Part shown: one piece after another, positions 1 through 4,281 of the stretch | Position numbering within the stretch: position 1 is the stretch's first letter | Layout of the letters: each line of letters opens with the position of its first letter | Origin: Deltaproteobacteria bacterium | GTDB taxonomy: Bacteria; Desulfobacterota; Desulfarculia; Adiutricales; Adiutricaceae | Length of the DNA stretch: 5,705 nt | Assembly: GCA_031267005.1 (NCBI GenBank) | Contig: JAIRZX010000568.1 | Location: 1-5,705, forward strand | Direction of reading: 5' to 3' | Notes under the pieces: generated by a model | The model's input: only the letters and a program-made list of their open reading frames with translations | What the model was told of the DNA's origin: nothing | The model's database searches: none | Program-made: the position numbers and the translations under genes

Positions 1-1036
1 CGTACGGATCCGAGTTAGGAGCCGCTGCGGGAGGCGTGGCGTAGGGATCCGCGAAAGGAGCCGCCGGAGGAGGCGTGGAGGGATCCGGGTAGCTGACCGG
101 GGCAGGGCTGGCAGGATAAGCCGCGCGGGCCGACGGCTCAGGGTACGAGGCTGGCTCGGTGGCGGGCTTCGGGGCGCGGCCGTAGATGACGTTGCGGAAC
201 TCCTCCACGCTCTGGAGGCGGTCCTCCCAGTCCAGCCGCAGGCTTTTGGTGAGCGCCTCGTAGAGCCCCTTGCCGAGGACGCCGCGCAGCTGGCTCAGGG
301 GCAGGGCCATGGGGTCCGGGCCGCCCGCGCCGGTTATCTCCTTGCGGCGGGCGGCGGAAGGCGGGTGGGAGGCGGTGAGCGCCCTGAGCGCCGTGGCCGC
401 GAGCGAGTACAGGTCCGTGCGCGGGCCCACGGCCCCCCGCACGGAACTGTAGAGCTCCGGGGCGGAATAGCCCTCGCGTATCTCCAGGTACACGTCGCCG
501 AAAGAAGACAGGAGGAGTTCGCCCGCCTCAGTCATCCAGACCGTGTAAGGGTTGACGGCGTGGTGGACCATTCCCAGCGCGTGCCCGGCCTCGAGGGCGT
601 TTAAGAGCGGCTCGACGAGCCCCAGCGCAAGATCCGGCCTGAGCGCGTGCTCGGGGAGCATCTGCAGGTAGGCGGCAAGCGTCCTTCTCCGGATCCAGGG
701 GAAGACCCGGAACGAGGTGTCCCCGTGCTTGAAGGAGCCCAAAAGCGGGACGACGTTGGGGTGGGCCACCGCCTTCATGGCGGTGGAGGCCTTCTTGAAG
801 CGGTTTAGCTTGTCCGTGTAGAGGGGGGCGGACCGGGCGTCCTTGGGCTTGAGCTTCCCGTCGTACCCTCGGACGGCGCCGGGCGGCACGAACTCCTCCA
901 GCACGGCGGGCCCGTCCGGTCCCGTGGCCGCGTACAGGTACGAAAACGGCCTGGTCTCGTAGTTCCCGGTTATCTTGAAGGGTCCCGCGGGCGCCCCCAG
1001 CGGTAGGGGGGCCACTTCTCTCTGGGGCTCCGGCAC
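1..1036 (-). CDS. Predicted pseudokinase: Ser/Thr protein kinase-fold domain plus Pro/Ala-rich linker; C-terminus beyond window
   Basis: The minus strand reads without a stop from GTG 1036 to the left edge (345 residues). The GTG was chosen because GGAGGA lies 4 nt upstream and because no other ATG, GTG or TTG occurs in this frame between the promoter at 1256-1284 and here; GTG 1015 is the next option. Residues 19-285 match a bacterial Hanks-type kinase fold: GPFKIT at the N-lobe start, HPNVVPLLGSF (beta-4 region), LVEPLLNALEAGHALG (alpha-E), GYSAPELYSS (activation-segment end), GPRTDLYSLAATALRALT (alpha-F) and WEDRLQSVEEFR (C-lobe end). The catalytic residues are missing. VAIK Lys aligns with Glu47. 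The alpha-C Glu aligns with Ala. HRD is H158-H159-A160, the following Lys and Asn are N162 and T165, and DFG is S178-F179-G180. The Gly-rich loop is absent. APE (192-194) and the alpha-F Asp208 remain. From 287 the chain is Pro/Ala-rich with about 13-residue repeats. The fold is confident; loss of kinase activity is inferred, and the biological role is unknown. Confidence 0.85.
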   Translation of the reverse strand, partial: MPEPQREVAPLPLGAPAGPFKITGNYETRPFSYLYAATGPDGPAVLEEFVPPGAVRGYDGKLKPKDARSAPLYTDKLNRFKKASTAMKAVAHPNVVPLLGSFKHGDTSFRVFPWIRRRTLAAYLQMLPEHALRPDLALGLVEPLLNALEAGHALGMVHHAVNPYTVWMTEAGELLLSSFGDVYLEIREGYSAPELYSSVRGAVGPRTDLYSLAATALRALTASHPPSAARRKEITGAGGPDPMALPLSQLRGVLGKGLYEALTKSLRLDWEDRLQSVEEFRNVIYGRAPKPATEPASYPEPSARAAYPASPAPVSYPDPSTPPPAAPFADPYATPPAAAPNSDPY

Positions 1037-1040
1037 TGCG

Positions 1041-1046
1041 TCCTCC
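1041..1046 (-). promoter_or_regulatory. Shine-Dalgarno deciding the pseudokinase start
   Basis: GGAGGA lies 4 nt before GTG 1036 (5 nt from the GGAGG core). It is the only good ribosome binding site next to an in-frame start codon in the leader. The alternative GTG at 1169 is in another frame, and C-rich sequence without a purine tract precedes it. Confidence 0.6.
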
Positions 1047-1055
1047 GCCCCCCCG

Positions 1056-1078
1056 CCCGCCGGGGAGTTCCCGGCGGG
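1056..1078 (-). promoter_or_regulatory. Perfect 9-bp stem-loop in the pseudokinase leader, just upstream of the Shine-Dalgarno
   Basis: In the mRNA sense, CCCGCCGGG (1078-1070) and CCCGGCGGG (1064-1056) pair perfectly around the 5-nt loop AACTC. A run of seven G (1054-1048) follows, then the Shine-Dalgarno at 1046-1041. No U-tract follows, so this is not a standard intrinsic terminator. Its position, 9 nt from the ribosome binding site, suggests an effect on translation or mRNA stability. That role is inference. Confidence 0.5.
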
Positions 1079-1170
1079 CTGGGGTTTGGGGTGTATGGGC
1101 GGTCGGTTCTCGGCCGGCTCCGCCTCCGTCCGGACGGGCGCCGGGGAGGGGAGCCTGCCCGTTACGCACG

Positions 1171-1218
1171 GGCTGGCGGGCTGGCGGGCGGGCGGGCGGG
1201 CGGGCGGGCGGGCGGGCC
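1171..1218. repeat. GGCG tetranucleotide repeat in the pseudokinase 5' leader
   Basis: Eight perfect GGCG units span 1183-1214, flanked by variant units (GGCT, GGCG, GGCT before; GGCC after), 12 units over 48 bp in all. The tract lies between the promoter and the start codon, so a change in unit number would alter leader length but not the reading frame. On the plus strand it offers many GGG runs separated by single C, which could form a G-quadruplex; that strand is the template for the pseudokinase gene. Confidence 0.9.
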
Positions 1219-1255
1219 GCGCACCGCGCTCTCCGGGGATGGGAAAAACAAAAAA

Positions 1256-1284
1256 GTTATAGCCAGGGCCAGGGGGAGTGTCAA
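1256..1284 (-). promoter_or_regulatory. Near-consensus sigma-70 promoter for the pseudokinase
   Basis: The minus strand has TTGACA (1284-1279), a 17-nt spacer and TATAAC (1261-1256). This is a perfect -35, an optimal spacing and a five-of-six -10. The predicted transcription start is near 1249, at the edge of a T-rich patch (six T, G, five T) that would ease melting. It gives a leader of about 213 nt to GTG 1036. AT-rich sequence is rare here, so the match stands out against local composition. Confidence 0.75.
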
Positions 1285-1482
1285 GCCCGAGGGCGCCGGC
1301 AAGGCCGGGAAGGGCGGGTTGCCAGGCGGAGCGGGCAGGGCCCGGGGCCCGTCAAGCCCGGCGGCGAGGAGGGTTCCTGTGGGAGGCCGGTGAATCCGGG
1401 TCCGGCGGGGGAAAGAGGGCCGCAAAAAATCAGGGGGGGGAACTTCAGCTTCAACGGGGAGCCTGCCTTGCTCTTTTCCGAC
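1285..1482. other. GC-rich spacer without a recognisable gene
   Basis: This stretch lies between the pseudokinase promoter and the left inverted repeat. It is GC-rich with a run of eight G (1433-1440). Frames open on both strands encode only Gly/Ala/Arg/Pro-rich sequence typical of GC-rich noise, and I recognise no domain, RNA or terminator. Confidence 0.5.
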
Positions 1483-1497
1483 GGGCGCCATCATTTG
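1483..1497 (+). repeat. Left arm of a perfect 15-bp inverted repeat
   Basis: GGGCGCCATCATTTG here is the exact reverse complement of 2096-2110. The two arms enclose 598 bp that include the intron-like RNA. I found no target-site duplication outside the arms (GAC before the left arm, CGT after the right). The arms may be terminal inverted repeats of a small mobile element, or the two halves of a palindromic insertion site. Confidence 0.75.
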
Positions 1498-1754
1498 GGC
1501 TGAGGCCTGCCGGACCATGCTGCCTCTGGCCGCAGACGCCCCTAACAGGCGGGCTCCGTCCGATTCCGGTATTTCAGCCCGCCGCGACGGTCTTATGCCT
1601 GCAACTGCCGTTAAGTGTCTGCAGCTGTCGTTATGAATAATCCCGGCGCCTCACCCGTGGACTTATGAAGGCAAGGCAACGGCCCGTCCGCAGCCATCCC
1701 GCCGACGCTCGGGGCGCCTTTGATTCCGGTCGCCCGCTCCGCCGCCCCGCGCAA
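1498..1754 (-). other. Distal part of the inverted-repeat block; structured, no coding frame recognised
   Basis: On the minus strand this follows the intron-like segment, where an intron's domain IV, V and VI would be expected. I could not find the 34-nt domain V pattern (AGC near the 5' strand, GAAA loop, closing GUUC-like strand) or a bulged-A domain VI. It does contain a hairpin with an 8-bp perfect stem (GGCGGGCT 1548-1555 with AGCCCGCC 1576-1583) and a 20-bp imperfect tandem duplication (1601-1620 and 1621-1640). The part around 1590-1680 is less GC-rich than its surroundings. Its origin is unclear. Confidence 0.4.
1601..1640. repeat. Two imperfect 20-bp tandem copies
   Basis: GCAACTGCCGTTAAG (from 1601) is followed at a 20-bp period by GCAGCTGTCGTTATG (from 1621), with 12 of these 15 positions identical. 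It sits in the distal part of the inverted-repeat block. Confidence 0.5.
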
Positions 1755-2094
1755 GCTTCCAGACGCCACTGCCTTCCGACTGGACCTTTGGCCGCCTTCG
1801 TTTAAGCCGGTGTCCATTAGCCGCCGAGGGTTCTCCCCGGGCAAGGGCGACGGTCTTCCCCTCATGAACCAGCCAGTTTTACACCATTTCGCTCATGATG
1901 CGTCGGACTTCTCGCTGTCTCGCAAGCTCGTCCGCTCGGGAGCGCCTGACACGGTTTCTGTTCGTCGGGCCGAGGGTTTGCCTCCGGCAACTTCCAGTTG
2001 GGCGTTGCGGCTTTACCATTGGTATTGGCTGACACTTACCGCCGCCAAGACTGCAGAGGACTTTCACCTCCAAGCCATCGCCCGTGTCGGGCAC
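1755..2094 (-). ncRNA. Group II intron-like RNA, 5' domains only (truncated or ORF-less)
   Basis: Read on the minus strand from 2094, the sequence begins GTGCCCGACACGGGCGATGG, like the GUGCG-type 5' end and first helix of bacterial group II introns; GCCCG and CGGGC pair around ACA. Next is GAGGTGAAAGTCCTC (2070-2056), the familiar domain I hairpin whose usual form is GGGUGAAAGUCCC. Further on come GGAAG, the bulged hairpin GCCGGAGGCAAACCCTCGGC and then CCGACGAACAGAAACC, a motif order well known in bacterial domain I. Later CCCGGGGAGAACC (about 1838-1826) and AGTCGGAAGGCAGTGG (1781-1766) resemble the part that usually precedes the intron-encoded protein. No reverse-transcriptase frame and no domain V follow, so splicing competence is doubtful. 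Long frames read through this region on both strands are artefacts. The assignment is from memory of motif order, not alignment. Confidence 0.6.
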
Positions 2095-2095
2095 G

Positions 2096-2110
2096 CAAAT
2101 GATGGCGCCC
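2096..2110 (-). repeat. Right arm of the 15-bp inverted repeat, 1 nt before the intron-like 5' end
   Basis: CAAATGATGGCGCCC is the exact reverse complement of 1483-1497. On the minus strand it reads GGGCGCCATCATTTG, then C, then the putative intron start GTGCCC at 2094. The tight fit with the RNA's 5' end suggests that the repeat marks either the insertion site or the element's end. Confidence 0.75.
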
Positions 2111-2359
2111 CGTGCCCCTCTGCGCTCCCCCCCCCGCGCGAAAGCCCCCCGGCCGTCCGCCCGCGCCCGTCTTGGGAACGAAACGGGACCGGGCCGCGTT
2201 CGGGGTTGTCGGCGGGGGAGCCTTAAGCCAGCGCGGCGGGTTCTCGGAGGCGACTTAAGCGGGCCCGGGCCGAAACCGGCTCGGACCCGCGTCCCCCAGT
2301 GAAGCGTCCTGGAGGCTCTCCGGGCCCTCCGCGCCTGCGGTCCCGGACGCTCTCCGGGC
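2111..2359. other. GC-rich stretch without a recognisable gene; one 13-bp direct repeat
   Basis: I see no credible frame or RNA. It contains a run of nine C (2127-2135) and the start of a pair of 13-bp direct repeats, GCTCTCCGGGCCC, at 2315-2327 and 2349-2361 (34-bp period). It may be the far 3' remnant of the decayed frame upstream, but similarity to coding sequence has faded. Confidence 0.4.
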
Positions 2360-3376
2360 CCCAACAATACCTCCACTAACTCAAAGGCCCCCCGCGCGTG
2401 TCCACTCGGCCCCGCCGCGCTCCCTGCGCGCGAGCCTTCAGATCCACCCCCGCCTCGGTACCCGCCGGCACGCCGAAGGAGCCGGCGAGATACCCCCCCG
2501 TCACGAGATCCCCAGGAGGCCCTGCCGGGCCCCCCACCGGCTCCGGGAACTCCTCCAAGGTCTTGGGGGACTTCTCCGCTCGGGGCTCCGCCCGTTCCAG
2601 CCGACCGCTGCGGCAGCCCGGAAGCCGGAGAGGCCCGCCTCCGGAGCGAGCTCCCCAACTATCCGCCTGAGCGTTCCGGGGGAGAGCTTCATGAAGTCCG
2701 AGCCCATGTGGCGGTCCGCGAGTTCGGATACGCCCTTGCCCGCCCGGGGCGGCCATGGCCTTCAGGAACCGGCTTGCCCCCGATGGTCACGGGCAGAGCG
2801 TTCGGGAGTAGGACCGCGCCGGAACCGTGTCTCGCTAAGCGACCGCGGTGGCGGCCTCCCGCTCAGTCCGCAAGCGCTCGGGGGAGGCGCGGCCCCGGAG
2901 CCCGGCCGCAGCGCGCGCCATGGAGATGAGCCGCGGGAAGCTGCGGAGGGCCTTCAGGCCGCAATAGACATGGCCCGGAGCAGGCGCGCGGGATTGCAGG
3001 AGAAGGCCATGGCCGGGCAGGACGCGGCGAAGCCCCTCCGGACGTCATTGAACCCGCCCAGTGGATCCGGGAGCCGCCCCTCCAGGGGCTCGAAGTTCGC
3101 GGCGTTGGCGGCAAAGACGCGCGGCTCCGTATCCAGGGCCAGAGCGCCCTCGGGGAAGGATGCCTCGCCGCCGAAACCAGGGGGCTCCCCCGTCTGCGCC
3201 GGGAAACCTCCCCCTCCGCCATCCCCCGGCCGCGCGGCCCGGTCCGCCACGGCCTCCATGCCCGCCCCGCCGCGCCTCACATGGATCGTGGCCGTCTTGG
3301 AAGAATCCCCGCCGCCATCACGCCGCCTCGCGATCCTGGCCTGGCCCTGGCGGCCCGGGGCCTCGCGGCCGCCCAA
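2360..3376 (-). pseudogene. Probable decayed protein-coding gene with several frameshifts; function not recognised
   Basis: Protein-like segments with GC-biased third positions follow one another on the minus strand in different frames. At 3376-2954 the frame includes SKTATIHVRRGGAGMEAV and ALALDTEPRVFAANAANF, then stops. At 2969-2835 another reads GLKALRSFPRLISMARAA. From 2838 a third reads GSGAVLLPNALPVTIGGKPV. From about 2740 a fourth reads GVSELADRHMGSDFMKLSP. Around 2576-2450 a fifth reads EKSPKTLEEFPEPV and DLVTGGYLAGSFGVPAG. Around 2391-2361 a sixth reads GAFELVEVLLG. Each switch is in the same direction, equal to loss of one base. No catalytic motif, signal peptide or known domain was identified. 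A GTG inside the tandem repeats (3394) is the only start for the first segment that I noted, and it is not convincing. The segments were picked by eye, so the call is tentative. Confidence 0.4.
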
Positions 3377-3506
3377 CAGTTCCAGCCAGAACACGGCTAA
3401 ATCAGTTCCAGCCAGAACACGGCTAAATCAGTTCCAGCCAGAACACGGCTTAATCAGTTCCAGCAAGAACACGGCTTAATCAGTTCCAGCCAGAACACGG
3501 CTAAAT
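3377..3506. repeat. Five tandem copies of a 26-bp unit
   Basis: The unit begins CAGTTCCAGCCAGAACACGG and ends CTAAAT. Copies lie at 3377-3402, 3403-3428, 3429-3454, 3455-3480 and 3481-3506. Copies 1, 2 and 5 are identical, copy 3 has CTTAAT at the end, and copy 4 has CTTAAT plus CAGCAAG. Each normal unit holds the dyad GTTC-N6-GAAC. The unit length is not a multiple of three, and the tract is more AT-rich than its surroundings. It resembles an iterated binding-site or VNTR array; no replication gene is nearby to support an origin. Confidence 0.95.
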
Positions 3507-3844
3507 CGAGCCCCCCCGTCCGGAAAAGGACGGCTCGCGCCGAACTGCCCCCTTGTCGCGAAGTCCCTCGCGGCGTGAAGCCTCCCGCCACTTTCCCTGA
3601 CCTTGAACGCGGGGTCCGCCGTTTATCCGAAAGCCGGCATCGCGTCCAAACGCCCTTTCGGGGGCCGGGTCCCCCCGGGGCATATCGGCCGCTGGAAGCG
3701 CGGAGGGGGCCCGGGCCGCCGGGCGGCGGCGCGGGGCCGGAAGCAAGGCAACCCGGCCGAGAAACAGGATCGCGAGCCGGCGGGAGGAACGGAACGCCCT
3801 GCCCCCGGAAACGAGGCGCGAAAGCCCTCTCCGGCCCGGCCGCC

Positions 3845-3868
3845 GCAAGGGCGCAAGGGCGCAAGGGC
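3845..3868. repeat. Three perfect tandem copies of the 8-bp unit GCAAGGGC
   Basis: The units are at 3845-3852, 3853-3860 and 3861-3868, in non-coding DNA. No function is apparent. Confidence 0.85.
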
Positions 3869-3940
3869 ATCCCGGCCCGGGCCGCCGGGCAGGTTCCCGG
3901 CCCTCCCATGCGGAAGGAGGGCCCCATGGCCGCCAAGGCT

Positions 3941-3953
3941 CCCCCCCCCCCCC
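3941..3953. repeat. Homopolymer of 13 C
   Basis: It is the longest mononucleotide run in the window and lies in apparently non-coding DNA about 330 bp beyond the degP stop codon. Runs this long slip readily in replication and are also a common site of sequencing length error. Confidence 0.9.
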
Positions 3954-4167
3954 AGGCCTTCGGGCCGCCCGGCCTGCGGCGCTTCGGGCATACAGGCGCC
4001 GGAACGGGCCCGGGGCTTGCCGTTCCAGCCCCGAGGCGTCGAGCCTTTCGAGAGGCTTGAAAAAACCACTGCTGCGTTGGGGGGGAACTGCTGGGACAGA
4101 TGAGGAACCGGCGAGGTCTTTCGCCTCCAAGTCAACGCCCCGCCCATGCCCGGCACACAGGAAGCGC

Positions 4168-4205
4168 CGCGGGCCGCAGGGCTCCGCAAAACCCTGCGGC
4201 CCGCG
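4168..4205 (-). terminator. Strong stem-loop downstream of degP, likely 3'-end or terminator hairpin
   Basis: Arms at 4168-4181 (CGCGGGCCGCAGGG) and 4192-4205 are perfect reverse complements, a 14-bp GC-rich stem around a 10-nt loop. A further 3 bp pair after one mismatch. It lies 77-114 nt past the degP stop codon. Downstream on the minus strand the sequence is CTTCCTGTGTG rather than a U-tract, so it fits a weak intrinsic terminator or a 3'-end stabilising hairpin better than a canonical one. Confidence 0.5.
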
Positions 4206-4220
4206 CCGCGGAATGGGCCG

Positions 4221-4280
4221 GGCGCCGCCTGAGCGGTCACCGGCGGGGGGCCGGCGCCGCCTGAGCGGTCACCGGCGGGG
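4221..4280. repeat. Duplicated 28-bp block immediately after the degP stop codon
   Basis: Identical 28-bp copies at 4221-4248 and 4253-4280 (period 32) begin GGCGCCGCCTGAGCGGTCAC and end CGGCGGGG. The second copy ends one base before the degP stop codon (4282-4284 on the minus strand). Each copy contains CCGCC and GGCGG arms able to form a short hairpin, so the degP mRNA tail would carry two tandem small hairpins before the larger one at 4168-4205. Confidence 0.9.
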
Positions 4281-4281
4281 A

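Larger units (their letters stand above)
3507..4167. other. Long GC-rich stretch without a recognisable gene
   Basis: Several frames are open here on both strands because the DNA is so GC-rich, but the products are Pro/Arg/Gly/Ala-rich, mutually overlapping and without recognisable domains. Low-complexity items include three perfect GCAAGGGC units (3845-3868), a run of 13 C (3941-3953) and a run of seven G (4079-4085). I see no promoter or RNA gene that I would defend. Confidence 0.5.

Noticed and set aside
528..1169. Minus-strand open frame of 213 codons from GTG 1169
   Set aside because: It is one frame off the kinase-fold frame, which gives a clear domain match. The product is Arg/Gly/Pro noise, and no Shine-Dalgarno precedes the GTG.
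1498..2094. RNase P RNA or another housekeeping RNA
   Set aside because: The signature RNase P motifs (GAGGAAAGTCC-type and ACAGAAACCGGCTTA-type) are not both present. The GAACAGAAACC match sits inside a motif series that fits group II introns better.
1720..2226. Plus-strand frame of 168 codons that looks fairly protein-like
   Set aside because: It is antisense to the group II intron-like RNA. The apparent protein character comes from the structured RNA sequence, and no domain or ribosome binding site was seen.
1879..2658. Minus-strand frame of 259 codons
   Set aside because: It runs through GC-rich DNA and into the intron-like RNA in sense. Only a short piece (about 2391-2361) resembles coding sequence, and it is treated as part of the decayed gene.
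3377..3506. CRISPR array
   Set aside because: The 26-bp units abut directly with no spacers between them and no cas gene is present, so it is a plain tandem repeat.
3377..3506. Iteron-type replication origin
   Set aside because: There is no Rep or DnaA gene, no DnaA-box cluster and no AT-rich unwinding region beside the repeats, so an origin cannot be supported.
3501..4240. Several overlapping frames of 160-209 codons on both strands
   Set aside because: They are mutually overlapping and low in complexity, with no recognisable motif or start context. Open frames are expected by chance at this GC content.
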